Assembly: GCA_025353745.1 (NCBI GenBank)
Contig: JANXOE010000093.1
Coordinates: forward strand, 1 to 39,713
Direction of reading: 5' to 3'
Source of the DNA: Hymenobacter sp.
Lineage (GTDB): Bacteria > Bacteroidota > Bacteroidia > Cytophagales > Hymenobacteraceae
DNA length: 39,713 bases
Position numbers and translations under genes: made by a program. Numbering within the stretch: the first letter of the stretch is position 1; each line of letters begins with the position of its first letter. The notes beneath the pieces were generated by a model that had not been told where the DNA came from, searched no databases, and worked only from the letters and a program-made list of their open reading frames with translations. This document shows positions 1 to 7,713 of the stretch, piece by piece.

Positions 1-1059
1 GCCGTTGAGCGAGAAGTCGCGGGCCCCGTTGGCGACCTCGCCCACCCCGGCAAACGCCGCCCCGTCGATGCGCCAGAACAAGTGCTGCCGCAGCTCGGCC
101 TGGAACGTCATCATCTGGCGGTCGCGGTAGCGCTGCTCGTAGATGCCGCGCAGCAGGTTGGCGTTGTTGTAGAGCGTGCCGCCGAGGTTGGCCCCGATGC
201 CGGCCAGCTCGCGAAATGGCACGTCGCCGCTATGAAACTGCCCCAAAAATTGCAGGGCCAGGATGGTTTTGCTGGAAAAGATGGGCTGGAAGTGGCGGGC
301 GTCAAGCTGGTAGCGCACAAAATTAAAATCCGACCCCAGGCCTTTGCCGTTGAACATCACGCTGGCATCGAGCAAATCGCCGTGGGCGGCGGCCAGGGCC
401 ACGTCGCGCGTGTCGAGGGTGATGACCGGGCCCAGGCCCGACACCCGGGTGTCCATTCGCTCGCGGTCGGTCACGCGTGGGTCGCGATAGAAAAAATTGC
501 CCCTGCCGTCGTCGGCCTTGTCCTCGGCCTTGATTTTCCGCATGTCGGTGAACCGGTACTGGGCCCCCAAAAACAGCTTGGGCGCAATGGCCTTCTGCAC
601 GCGCTGGTTGACGATGAACAGCTTGAAGGCTACGTTCGACTGGTTGCTGGTGGGTTGGTCGTTGCCCTTGCCGTAGTAATAAAGCAGGTAATCGTAGGCG
701 CTGATTTCGCCGTTGAGGTAGTATTTCTCGCCCGGCGTGTAGATGGTGTGCACCAGCTGCAGGAGCGATTGCTTCTTTGCCGTCCGCCAGTACTGGATGC
801 GGGCGTTAGACGCACGGGTGGCCGTGTCGGGCCCGAAGCGGCCGCTCAGCAGGCCCCCGAGGCCGTAGCCAAAACCGGTTTCGGCCTGGTAAAACAGCAC
901 CGGAATGGGCAAAATTGTAATGTTCTTGGCTTCGGCCGCGGCCCGCGGGGCAGGCTTCAGGGCAAGGGGCACCGGGGAGCCATCGCGCGGGGCCGTGGGC
1001 TGGGCCCGGGCGGCGAAAGAAAGGACGGCCCCGAAGGCGGCAAGGAGTAAAATTCGCAT
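1..1059 (-). CDS. BamA/TamA-type outer-membrane beta-barrel protein, C-terminus cut by window edge
   Basis: The reading frame is open from an ATG at 1057-1059 down to base 1, giving 353 codons with no stop, so the C-terminus lies outside the window. Residues 1-19 form a signal peptide (MRILLLAAFGAVLSFAARA, then Q). The mature part starts with an Ala/Pro-rich linker and then a barrel-like segment (NITILPIPVLFYQ, GFGYGLGGLLSGRFG). It continues with alternating aromatic/polar strands and phrases such as GLGPVITLDTRD, LLDASVMFNG and FQAELRQHLFWRIDGAAFAG, which resemble the surface-antigen barrel of Omp85-family proteins. No POTRA domain is visible before the barrel, so it looks like a barrel-only member of the kind common in Bacteroidota. 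The substrate is unknown. It lies 76 bases downstream of the prenyltransferase on the same strand. The family call is fairly secure; the function is not. Confidence 0.75.
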   Translation of the reverse strand, partial: MRILLLAAFGAVLSFAARAQPTAPRDGSPVPLALKPAPRAAAEAKNITILPIPVLFYQAETGFGYGLGGLLSGRFGPDTATRASNARIQYWRTAKKQSLLQLVHTIYTPGEKYYLNGEISAYDYLLYYYGKGNDQPTSNQSNVAFKLFIVNQRVQKAIAPKLFLGAQYRFTDMRKIKAEDKADDGRGNFFYRDPRVTDRERMDTRVSGLGPVITLDTRDVALAAAHGDLLDASVMFNGKGLGSDFNFVRYQLDARHFQPIFSSKTILALQFLGQFHSGDVPFRELAGIGANLGGTLYNNANLLRGIYEQRYRDRQMMTFQAELRQHLFWRIDGAAFAGVGEVANGARDFSLNG

Positions 1060-1135
1060 CAGTAAAACAAAAAGGTATATAACCGAACTTGCCTAACGGA
1101 TTTTAGCTCCCCACGGTTTGAACCCGGCCGGGGCC

Positions 1136-2074
1136 CTACCCCACCCCGCCGGCCAGGGCCATGCTCAGCACACCCGCCAGCATGATGCCCTTGCACCACG
1201 TGCTGAGCTGACGGAAGTGGTGGCGGCGGTCGGCGCGCACCAGCCGGTGGGCCAGCGCCGCCAGCGGCAGCAGCACCAAGGCCACCAGCCACGCGGCCAG
1301 CAGCCACTGCTGGTGCCGGGCCAGCCAGTCCACGGCCCCGGCCGTGAGCAGGCCCAAGCAACCCAAAAAAAACCCGGCGACCCACTTGGTGCGAGCCACG
1401 CCCACCACCAGCGGTAGGGTGTGGCAATCGTGCTGGGCATCGCCGCGCATATCTTCCACATCCTTAACAATTTCGCGCACCATCGTAAGCAAAAAAGCCG
1501 CCAGCGCATAGCGCCACACGGCCGCGTTGCCGGTTTGCAGCTGCAGCTCGGGCAGCAGCACCAGCGCCGCCGTGAGGGCGGCAATGCTGGCGTTGCCCAC
1601 CAGCGCCACCCGCTTGAAACGGGCCGAGTAGCCCCAGAGCAGCGCCGCCGCTCCCAGCGTGACGCCCCCCAGCAGTGGCGACAAAAAAGCGGCCAGCGCC
1701 ACGCCGGTCCCGCTCAGCACCAAGTGGGCCAGCATGGCCGTGCGCCGCCGCACCACGCGCCCCACCACCAACCGGTCGGGCCGGTTGATGGCGTCGATTT
1801 TAACGTCGTAATAATCGTTGATGATGTAGCCGGCCGCCGCCACGAGCAGGGCGCTCAGCACCAGCAGGCCGAAGCCGGGAGCCAGCAGGGAGGCCCCCAG
1901 CGGGCGGTCCGGCAGCAGCAGGCCCGCCCGGACCAGTGCGAGGCTCAGCAGCATGATGAGCAGATTGGGCCAGCGCACCAAGGCGGCCAACAGCCGGCCC
2001 CGCGCCGCGCCCACCGGCCCACCGGGGCCCAGGGGCCCAACGGGCGGCAACGCAGAAAAAGGGGCAACGGGCAT
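1136..2074 (-). CDS. UbiA-family prenyltransferase (membrane)
   Basis: A polytopic membrane protein of 312 residues from the ATG at 2074. UbiA enzymes move a polyprenyl chain onto an aromatic or glycerol-phosphate acceptor at the cytoplasmic membrane. The first Asp-rich motif NDYYDVKID is at residues 86-94 and is followed by INRPDR. The second motif is the KDVEDMRGDAQHD stretch in the middle of the protein. Both bind the Mg-diphosphate of the prenyl donor. About eight or nine hydrophobic segments follow the usual UbiA pattern. The NDYYDxxxDxINRP form resembles the geranylgeranylglycerol-phosphate synthase-like and chlorophyll synthase-like branch; the acceptor cannot be told from sequence. 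An upstream ATG at 2107 is in frame, but it would add a poorly conserved stretch and overlap a possible -7 box (GATCTTTG on the minus strand, 2094-2101), so 2074 is preferred. Confidence 0.85.
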   Translation of the reverse strand: MPVAPFSALPPVGPLGPGGPVGAARGRLLAALVRWPNLLIMLLSLALVRAGLLLPDRPLGASLLAPGFGLLVLSALLVAAAGYIINDYYDVKIDAINRPDRLVVGRVVRRRTAMLAHLVLSGTGVALAAFLSPLLGGVTLGAAALLWGYSARFKRVALVGNASIAALTAALVLLPELQLQTGNAAVWRYALAAFLLTMVREIVKDVEDMRGDAQHDCHTLPLVVGVARTKWVAGFFLGCLGLLTAGAVDWLARHQQWLLAAWLVALVLLPLAALAHRLVRADRRHHFRQLSTWCKGIMLAGVLSMALAGGVG

Positions 2075-2140
2075 GGCAGCGCAGAACGAGCCGCAAAGAT
2101 CGGGCAAAGCCGCGGCCCGGGGCCCCGGGGCACTAAGCGC

Positions 2141-2177
2141 AAAAAAGGCCCCCCAGTTGCGCCGGAAAGCCTTCTTT
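2141..2177 (-). terminator. Probable terminator of the cold-shock gene
   Basis: On the minus strand an arm AAAGAAGGC (2177-2169) pairs with GCCTTTTTT (2149-2141) with one G-T wobble, and the T-run forms the distal arm. It lies about 30 bases after the csp stop codon and before the prenyltransferase start. The loop is long (19 bases), so confidence is moderate. Confidence 0.5.
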
Positions 2178-2205
2178 CAACTAGCAGTAGGAGTGAGTTG
2201 CGGAA

Positions 2206-2400
2206 TCAGATTTTGCGCACGTTCACGGCGTTCACGCCTTTGCGCCCTTCCTGGGTTTCGAATTCCACCCGGTCGTTTTGCTGGATCTGGCCGCCGTTGA
2301 GGCCGGTTACGTGAACGAAGAAGTCTTCGCGGGTAGCCTCGTCGGTGATAAAGCCGTAGCCTTTGTCCTCGTTAAAAAATTTTACGGTCCCGGTGTTCAT
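2206..2400 (-). CDS. Cold-shock-domain nucleic-acid-binding protein
   Basis: A single cold-shock domain of 64 residues that binds single-stranded RNA/DNA as an RNA chaperone. The RNP1-like motif KGYGFI is at residues 13-18 and the RNP2-like motif FFVHV at 27-31, with the usual TGTVKFFNEDKG start. The ATG at 2400 was chosen because the longer in-frame extension to 2622 has no cold-shock homology and overlaps iscX. The tail VNAVNVRKI resembles Bacteroidota Csp proteins. The 136-base upstream spacer is GC-rich and can fold: GCGGGTTGAGCCCGC gives a small hairpin near 2500. That would fit a structured 5' leader, as csp messages often have, but no promoter box was recognised there. Confidence 0.95.
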   Translation of the reverse strand: MNTGTVKFFNEDKGYGFITDEATREDFFVHVTGLNGGQIQQNDRVEFETQEGRKGVNAVNVRKI

Positions 2401-2536
2401 CGCAATAAAAGAAAAATGTGGAAAGGGCCTAAACAGGCGGCCGGATTGCCTAGCCCCGCCAATGCAGCCGGGCAGCCCTAGCATACGGCTGAGCCGGGCA
2501 GCGGGTTGAGCCCGCCGGGGCCCTGCCCCTTCCCGC

Positions 2537-2773
2537 TTATTGGCTATCGCGCCACTCGTACACCCACTTGGCCTGAATTTGCTCCAGGTGCCCCTCGGTG
2601 GCTTGCTCGCGGGTGCCAGCAAAGTTGGGCAGCGTCAACACCCAATCAATCAGGTCGGTGAAACGGATACGGTAGATCCGCGCCTCGGAAAATTCGTTGC
2701 CAAATTTCTCGTACAGCGCCATGGCCACGTCCTCGTGGTCGGCCCACTGAATGGGGGGTTCAAAATGCGGCAT
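2537..2773 (-). CDS. iscX: IscX-like Fe-S assembly accessory protein
   Basis: A small acidic protein of 78 residues. It carries the IscX core: IQWADHEDVAMALYEKFG near residue 8, RFTDLIDWVLTLPNF in the middle, and a C-terminal AKWVYEWRD that matches the family's ending around a conserved Trp. IscX (YfhJ) binds IscS and iron and tunes cluster assembly in bacteria with an ISC system. It lies downstream of a [2Fe-2S] ferredoxin on the same strand, the same fdx-iscX order as at the end of the E. coli isc operon. The rest of isc (iscR, S, U, A, hscB, hscA) is absent here. The start ATG at 2773 is preceded by an AT-rich spacer. The family call is good; its role in this organism is inferred. Confidence 0.88.
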   Translation of the reverse strand: MPHFEPPIQWADHEDVAMALYEKFGNEFSEARIYRIRFTDLIDWVLTLPNFAGTREQATEGHLEQIQAKWVYEWRDSQ

Positions 2774-2930
2774 TTTTTTGAATTATAAATTTCGAGTTAT
2801 AAATTATAAATCACAGCATAAATTCTATTTGGGGCCAATCAACTTGGAGCTAATCAACCCATATGCTTATTTGACAACTAATAGCCAGCGCGATTTATAA
2901 TTCAAAATATATACTTTATAAGTATTTTAT
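2774..2930. repeat. AT-rich spacer with terminal inverted repeat between fdx and iscX
   Basis: This 157-base spacer is strongly AT-rich inside a GC-rich genome. It contains repeated TTATAAATT words. An 11-base arm GAATTATAAAT (2780-2790) is matched by its inverse ATTTATAATTC (2893-2903). No open reading frame of note is present. It may be a decayed miniature element or a structured intercistronic spacer. Confidence 0.5.
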
Positions 2931-3260
2931 CTAATGACCTAAAAAATCCTGCACCGGCACCGTGACGGTGAGCTGCGTGCCGGCCTCTACCACGCATTGG
3001 CAGGCCAGGCGCGAGTTGATGCGCGGGTTCACGGCGCGGTCGATGAAGTCTTCCTCCTTGTCGCTGATTTCGGGCAGCTCATCGCCCCCTTTGTCCACGT
3101 AGATGTGGCAAGTGCTGCACCCGCACACGCCGCCGCAGTTGTGTTGGAGCTGAATGGCGTTATTCAGGGCCACGTCAAGCACCGATTCGCCGGCGGCGGC
3201 CACGTGCGTCTGGGCCGGCTGGCCGTCCTGAAACTGAAACGTAATGGTGGTGGCGGGCAC
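2931..3260 (-). CDS. fdx: Adrenodoxin-type [2Fe-2S] ferredoxin
   Basis: An electron carrier with one plant/adrenodoxin-type [2Fe-2S] cluster. Cluster ligands are in CGGVCGCSTC, read as C-x5-C-x2-C, with a fourth Cys in LACQCVV near the end. The motif HIYVDKG after the third Cys and NPRINSRLACQC are typical of the adrenodoxin/IscFdx branch, which feeds electrons to Fe-S cluster assembly or P450s. A GTG start at 3260 gives 109 residues beginning (M)PATTITFQF, which fits the family. An ATG at 3314 in the same frame would add 18 hydrophobic residues with no match to ferredoxins. The promoter at 3393-3422 permits either start. The gene is followed by iscX after an AT-rich spacer. Confidence 0.88.
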   Translation of the reverse strand: MPATTITFQFQDGQPAQTHVAAAGESVLDVALNNAIQLQHNCGGVCGCSTCHIYVDKGGDELPEISDKEEDFIDRAVNPRINSRLACQCVVEAGTQLTVTVPVQDFLGH

Positions 3261-3392
3261 GAAATAGGAATTCTTAAGTAGAAAAAAAGCCGCCGGCAAG
3301 CCGGCCAGGCGCAAAGATTAAACCGTGCCGACCGCACCAAGGTTGGCAGGGCAACCCGAAATTTTGTACGGAGCAGGCGCCCAATGGGGCCG

Positions 3393-3422
3393 CAAAGGTA
3401 GCGTTGCCCAGCCGGGCGTCAA
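3393..3422 (-). promoter_or_regulatory. Bacteroidota-type promoter for fdx
   Basis: On the minus strand TTG (3422-3420) is followed after 19 bases by TACCTTTG (3400-3393). This fits the Bacteroidota sigma consensus, a -33 TTG and a -7 TAnnTTTG. Transcription would start near 3386. A second, weaker box AATCTTTG lies at 3319-3312 with TTG 18 bases upstream (3340-3338). Confidence 0.6.
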
Positions 3423-4276
3423 AGCTGGGGAAAGCCATTGGCTGGTTCGGCAGCGGGCGGCAGCTGCGCCTGAATGCTGTTTGTGAGCTGATTGTAGACA
3501 TCAAGCCAGACCGTATGCGCGGCCAGCGCGGTGCGGTGGGCCGCCAGCGTGGGCGCATCGCGGCGGGCAGCGGGCCCCGTTTGCACGCCAAAAGGCGAAC
3601 CGGCGGCCAGGGCTTTGGCCACGGTTTCGCGCACCAGCGGGGCCAGCAAGGCGGCGGGCAGGCCGGCTTCGGCCAGCAGCGCGTCGGCAATGCCCAGCAA
3701 GTGATTGGTGAAGTTGTTGGCAAACACCGCCGCCACGTGCAGGCGCAGCCGGTCGGCCGAGGCGAGCAGGCGCACATCGGCGCTGAGGCTGTGGGCCAGG
3801 GCCAGCAGCCGCGCCTGGGCGTCGGCCCCCGCCGCTTCCACGCACAGCGGCACGGCCGCCCAGTCCACCGCCCGGCCAGCGCTGAAGGTCTGCAGCGGGT
3901 ACAGCACGCCGCCGCGCACCGCCGGCCGGCCATCGAACACCGCCAGCGGCAGGGCCCCGGCCAGGTGGGCCACCAGGGCCCCGGCCGGCCAGGCCACGGC
4001 CGCCAGCAGCGGGCCCACGGCCGCGTCGGGCACGGCCAGCAGGTACACGTCGGCGGGCGGCGGGGCGGCTTTCAAATCCGTGAGCACCCGCGCACCGGGC
4101 AACGCCGCCGCGAGGGCCCCCGCCGTGGCGGGCTGCCGGCTCCAGACGAACGCCACCGCGTGGCCGGCGGCCACCAGCGCCGGGGCCAGCTGCGCGGCCA
4201 CGCGCCCGGCCCCGAACAGGCCCACGCGGAGCGGGTTGGGTCGGGGCCGGGCCGAATCAGCCAAAGGGGATCCCAT
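3419..4276 (-). CDS. Rossmann-fold protein with DUF2520 domain
   Basis: A protein of 285 residues from the ATG at 4276. Near the N-terminus LRVGLFGAGRVAAQLAPAL is a dinucleotide-binding Rossmann motif, followed by a NAD(P)-binding domain resembling F420-dependent NADP oxidoreductase and pyrroline-carboxylate reductase (VYLLAVPDAAV). The second half is the helical DUF2520 domain, with GGVLYPLQTFS as its linking motif and VFANNFTNHLLGIADALL. The substrate is unknown. It starts 11 bases after the ccmF stop codon, so it is probably co-transcribed with the cytochrome c maturation genes, though no functional link is established. A longer frame reaching 4792 overlaps ccmF and was rejected as the start. 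It is rich in Ala and Gly, in line with the genome's GC content. Confidence 0.85.
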   Translation of the reverse strand: MGSPLADSARPRPNPLRVGLFGAGRVAAQLAPALVAAGHAVAFVWSRQPATAGALAAALPGARVLTDLKAAPPPADVYLLAVPDAAVGPLLAAVAWPAGALVAHLAGALPLAVFDGRPAVRGGVLYPLQTFSAGRAVDWAAVPLCVEAAGADAQARLLALAHSLSADVRLLASADRLRLHVAAVFANNFTNHLLGIADALLAEAGLPAALLAPLVRETVAKALAAGSPFGVQTGPAARRDAPTLAAHRTALAAHTVWLDVYNQLTNSIQAQLPPAAEPANGFPQL

Positions 4277-4287
4277 ATGCTTGCGGC

Positions 4288-6879
4288 TTACGCCACCGGC
4301 TCCAGGCGGGTGCGGGGCTCGGGTAGGGCGTTGGGTTCGGGCGCGTCGGCCGCGGCCTTGCGGCTGCTGTTGCGCTGGCGCAGGCTCAGGCCAAAGCCCA
4401 GGGCCATGAGCAGGGTGCCGCTCCACAGCAGGTTGATGAAGGGCTTTTGCATGGCCTTGAGGATGATGTAGTCCTTCTGGGCCGTGCTGACGCCGAACGT
4501 GAACTTGCCCTTCACCGGATCGACGGCGTTGAGGCTGAGGCGAATGCCGAGGTCGTCCACTTCGTCCGGCACGCGGCCCACCAGGCGGTTGCGCACCACA
4601 AACACCGGGTGGCAATGGTACTGCCGCTGCTCGCCCGACACGATCATGTCGGCTTGCAGGGCCAGGTCGCCTTTTTGCAGGTTCAGGCCGGTGGTTTCGT
4701 GGGCCGGCTCGATGGCGCGGAACACGGCAAAGTAATCGTTGAGGAAAATCGTGTCGCCCACGCTCAGCGTGTGCTCCTTGGGCTCGCTCCACTGCTTGTC
4801 CTTGCGCGTGTCGGGGGCCCCGCTGATGTGGGTGTAGATGTCGTGGCTGAAGAAGTGCTTGATGTCGGGCGAAGCCAGAATGCCGCCCATCTCCTCGTTC
4901 ACCTGGGCGCGCGGGTAGAGTGTGAACTGCTCGCCCGAAGCTTTATCGACGTAATTAACGCGGTAATAAGTGTTTTCGGGGACGATGTTCACCGTGTCGC
5001 CGGTTTTAAAATACAGCTTGTTGCCGATTTTAATGTCGTTGCGGGCCAGCGTTTTGTAGTCGTCGTCGGTGCGAAACAGCTCCTGCTTGTTCACGTAGCC
5101 GGGCAGGCCGGGCACTTCGAAGTACTGGCCGGCGTAGGTGAGGCTGTAGCCGTGCATGGGGGCCGCCTCGTTGCGGTACAGCAGCACGTTGTCGCGGTTG
5201 ATGTCTTCCGAAAACTCGCGCGAGTAGAGGAGGCCCGACACGTTGCGCGAGATGATGCTCGAATAGCCCGACGAGGCCAGCACGCCCAGCAGCATCAGCG
5301 CCACGCCCAGGTGGGCCAGGGCCCCGCCCGACAGCTTAATGCCGCGCCGCGCCAGCGTGAACAGCGTGCCCAAATTTGCCAGCACCCCGAACAGCCCGGC
5401 CAAAAACAGCAGCACGTAGGCCGGCGAAATCGTGAACTGGTTGTAGCGGATGAGCAGCACCGCCAGGGCCGTGCCCAGCAGCGCCAGCAGCACCGAAGGC
5501 GTAAGGGCGTTGACGAGGCTTTCCTTGTCGTTGCGCTGCCACCACATCACCTGGCCCAGGCCCGACAGCAGCCCCACGCCCACGCCCATCCACAGTTGCA
5601 GCTTGGAGTAGTGGGCCACCTGGTCGGCGGGCAGGGCCACGTTGGTTTTGATGCCGATGAAGCCCATGAAGGCGTTGTACACCGGAATGCTGGTGGTAAA
5701 CAGGACCTGGAAGGCCCCCAGGCACAACACCGTAGCGCCCACGAACACCCACAGCTCGGGGCTGTACATGGTCAGCTCTTTCGGCGACACCGGGATGTCT
5801 TTCCAGCGCCAGATGAGCAGGCCCACGGCCAGCACGGTGAAGAAGCCCAGGTAAATCAGCAATTGCCCCGACAAGCCCAAATCAGTAAACGAGTGGACCG
5901 AAGCATTGCCCAGCACCCCGCTCCGGGTGAGGAAGGTAGCGTACAGCACCAGTACAAACGTGCTGATGACCAGCACGTACGCCGTGCGCAGGCCCGTGCG
6001 GCGGCGCTGCCACAGCACCAGGCCGTGCAGGCCCGCCACCAGCACCAACCACGGAATGTACACGGCGTTTTCGACCGGGTCCCAGTTCCAGTAGCCGCCG
6101 AAGTTCAGGGTTTCGTAGGCCCAGTAGGCCCCCATCACCACGCCCACGCCCAGCACGGCGCCGCCCACCAGGCTCCACGCAATGGCGGGCTTCACCCAGG
6201 CCGTCAGCTCTTTTTTCCAGAGCGCGGCGATGGCGAAGGCAAACGGCACCAGCGTAAGGGCAAACCCCAGGAACAGCGTGGGCGGATGAATCACCATCCA
6301 GTAGTTCTGGAGCAGGGCGTTGAGGCCGGTGCCGTCCTTGGGCACGAAGTTGGGGTTGGTTTTCCACACCGGCAGGTCGGTGAGGAACTCGCGCAAGAGC
6401 ATGAACGGCGAGGAACCAATTTTCAGGCCCCCGGCCACCACGCCCACGATCATGCTCACCAGAAACGCCTGCACGGCGCTGAACACGGCCAGCACCGGCG
6501 CTTCCCACTTCTTATTAAAGAGCATGACGCCCACGCCCAACAGCACCTGCCAGAAAATCCAGAGCAGAAAGCTGCCCTCCTGCCCGGCCCAGAAGCACGA
6601 AATCATGTACTTGAGGGGCAGGTGGTTGGAGCTGTGGCTCCAGGCGTAGTAGTACTCGTAGCGGTGGTGGTAGATGATGTCGAACAAGCAGCCCACCACG
6701 GCCACCACGGCCGCGCCGTGCACCAAAAACGCGCCCCGCGCCAGCCGCTGCCAGCTGGCGTCTACCTCGCCCAGGGCCCTGCCCCGCGCCGCCTGAAAAT
6801 AGGCGTAAGCCGCCACTACCGCCGCCGCAAACGCCACGATAACGCTCAGGTGGCCAATGTCTCCAACTAATAAATTCAT
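4288..6879 (-). CDS. ccmF: Cytochrome c haem lyase subunit CcmF
   Basis: A large polytopic membrane protein of 863 residues, longer than the roughly 650-residue proteobacterial CcmF. CcmF attaches haem from CcmE to the CxxCH sites of apocytochrome c. It has the family phrase WAGQEGSFLLWIFWQ near residue 95 and the Trp-rich haem-handling motif GGYWNWDPVENA at 261-272. Many transmembrane segments precede a large soluble domain of about residues 560-800, and a final hydrophobic segment (INLLWSGTLLMALGFGLS) lies near 820. The C-terminus is Pro/Glu-rich. It begins 25 bases after the ccmE stop. CcmG and CcmH, which normally reduce and present the apocytochrome, are not in the window. The identification is secure. 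Confidence 0.95.
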   Translation of the reverse strand: MNLLVGDIGHLSVIVAFAAAVVAAYAYFQAARGRALGEVDASWQRLARGAFLVHGAAVVAVVGCLFDIIYHHRYEYYYAWSHSSNHLPLKYMISCFWAGQEGSFLLWIFWQVLLGVGVMLFNKKWEAPVLAVFSAVQAFLVSMIVGVVAGGLKIGSSPFMLLREFLTDLPVWKTNPNFVPKDGTGLNALLQNYWMVIHPPTLFLGFALTLVPFAFAIAALWKKELTAWVKPAIAWSLVGGAVLGVGVVMGAYWAYETLNFGGYWNWDPVENAVYIPWLVLVAGLHGLVLWQRRRTGLRTAYVLVISTFVLVLYATFLTRSGVLGNASVHSFTDLGLSGQLLIYLGFFTVLAVGLLIWRWKDIPVSPKELTMYSPELWVFVGATVLCLGAFQVLFTTSIPVYNAFMGFIGIKTNVALPADQVAHYSKLQLWMGVGVGLLSGLGQVMWWQRNDKESLVNALTPSVLLALLGTALAVLLIRYNQFTISPAYVLLFLAGLFGVLANLGTLFTLARRGIKLSGGALAHLGVALMLLGVLASSGYSSIISRNVSGLLYSREFSEDINRDNVLLYRNEAAPMHGYSLTYAGQYFEVPGLPGYVNKQELFRTDDDYKTLARNDIKIGNKLYFKTGDTVNIVPENTYYRVNYVDKASGEQFTLYPRAQVNEEMGGILASPDIKHFFSHDIYTHISGAPDTRKDKQWSEPKEHTLSVGDTIFLNDYFAVFRAIEPAHETTGLNLQKGDLALQADMIVSGEQRQYHCHPVFVVRNRLVGRVPDEVDDLGIRLSLNAVDPVKGKFTFGVSTAQKDYIILKAMQKPFINLLWSGTLLMALGFGLSLRQRNSSRKAAADAPEPNALPEPRTRLEPVA

Positions 6880-6904
6880 GCGCTACGAGCCGTCCGGCCG
6901 TTAG

Positions 6905-7333
6905 TTATTTACTGGCTACTTCGGTGCCTTTCAGGTCTTTCTTCACATACTTGCTCGGGCACTTGAGCAGGATGTTGTCGGCCAGGAACACGTTGTCGCG
7001 GATGGCCCCGGTGATGACGACCTGCTCCGAAGTCTCAAAATCCTGGGGCTTGGGGTTGTTGTACACCACGCGCTGGGCCACGTGCGTCGAGTCGACGAGG
7101 GTGAAGGCGAAGTAGTTGGGGTCCACCGTCGGGTTGTATTGCAGGCCGACGGGGTGGTTCTGGGGGTCGCGGGGCAGGCGGCCCACCACGTGCACCTTGG
7201 TGGCGTTGCCTTCGGCCGCGCGCTGGCGGGCCTCGCCGAAAAGCACGTACACGCTGGCATCGGCCGTGGTGCTGAGGATGATGCCCGCCGCCACGGCAAT
7301 GATGGCAATGATAAAAATGTGGGATTTCTTCAT
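6905..7333 (-). CDS. ccmE: Haem chaperone CcmE, Cys-type
   Basis: A membrane-anchored periplasmic haem chaperone of 142 residues. An N-terminal anchor (residues 5-21) is followed by the OB-fold domain: VHVVGRLP, NYFAFTLVDS, EQVVITGAI and DNVFLADNILLKCPSKY. The motif that binds haem is CPSKY, with Cys125 and Tyr129. The classical enzyme has HxxxY, with a His covalently bound to haem. The CxxxY form is known from the variant Ccm system described in Desulfovibrio and some archaea. The ATG at 7333 places the membrane anchor at the terminus; an upstream in-frame ATG at 7387 would add 18 residues. It sits between ccmD and ccmF on the same strand. The family is secure and the Cys is read directly from the sequence. 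Confidence 0.93.
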   Translation of the reverse strand: MKKSHIFIIAIIAVAAGIILSTTADASVYVLFGEARQRAAEGNATKVHVVGRLPRDPQNHPVGLQYNPTVDPNYFAFTLVDSTHVAQRVVYNNPKPQDFETSEQVVITGAIRDNVFLADNILLKCPSKYVKKDLKGTEVASK

Positions 7334-7443
7334 AAACCGCAGATGATAAACGATTTGACACACAAAAAAGCTACCGGGAGCAAACACTGAATCAGGTCAC
7401 ACACAGTAACAGCAACAACCGGAAAAGGATAAAAAAATTCGTC

Positions 7444-7713
7444 TCAGCGGGTTAATTCGTTGGCCACCGCGGCTTGTTTTTCCAGGCGGCCCACCTTGCG
7501 GTCGAGGGCGACGAGGTAGGCCAGCAGGCCGGCGATGATGACCACTACGGCCGCCACCACCACGTAAATTTTGCCGCTCGCCCGCAGGTCGTCGGCCATC
7601 GCGGGGGCGTCGGGGGCCCCGGGGGCCTGGGCCCAGGCGTGGCCGGCGGTGCCCAAAGCCAAGTAAAACGCGCCACAAACGGTGGCGAAGAAACGCAATA
7701 TATTACTGGTCAT
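7444..7713 (-). CDS. ccmD: CcmD-family small membrane protein
   Basis: A protein of 89 residues. A signal-like N-terminus ends AHAWAQ, then a short linker, then one membrane helix (IYVVVAAVVVIIAGLLAYLV, about residues 49-68) followed by the basic LDRKVGRLEKQ. A helix followed by a charged LDRKxxxLE tail is typical of the Bacteroidota CcmD family, which helps CcmC release holo-CcmE. It overlaps the 3' end of ccmC by 11 bases, a sign of translational coupling. Short proteins of this type diverge quickly, so the call relies on position as well as on the tail motif. Confidence 0.8.
   Translation of the reverse strand: MTSNILRFFATVCGAFYLALGTAGHAWAQAPGAPDAPAMADDLRASGKIYVVVAAVVVIIAGLLAYLVALDRKVGRLEKQAAVANELTR

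Noticed and set aside
1085..1135. Possible tRNA T-arm around GGTTTGAACCC
   Set aside because: No acceptor stem, anticodon arm or D-arm could be folded around it on either strand, and no CCA follows.
4447..6870. An 807-codon open frame on the plus strand opposite ccmF
   Set aside because: It is the complement of a well-supported ccmF. The translation is rich in His, Gln, Arg and Ala with no recognisable motif, the usual result of GC-rich codon bias on the opposite strand.
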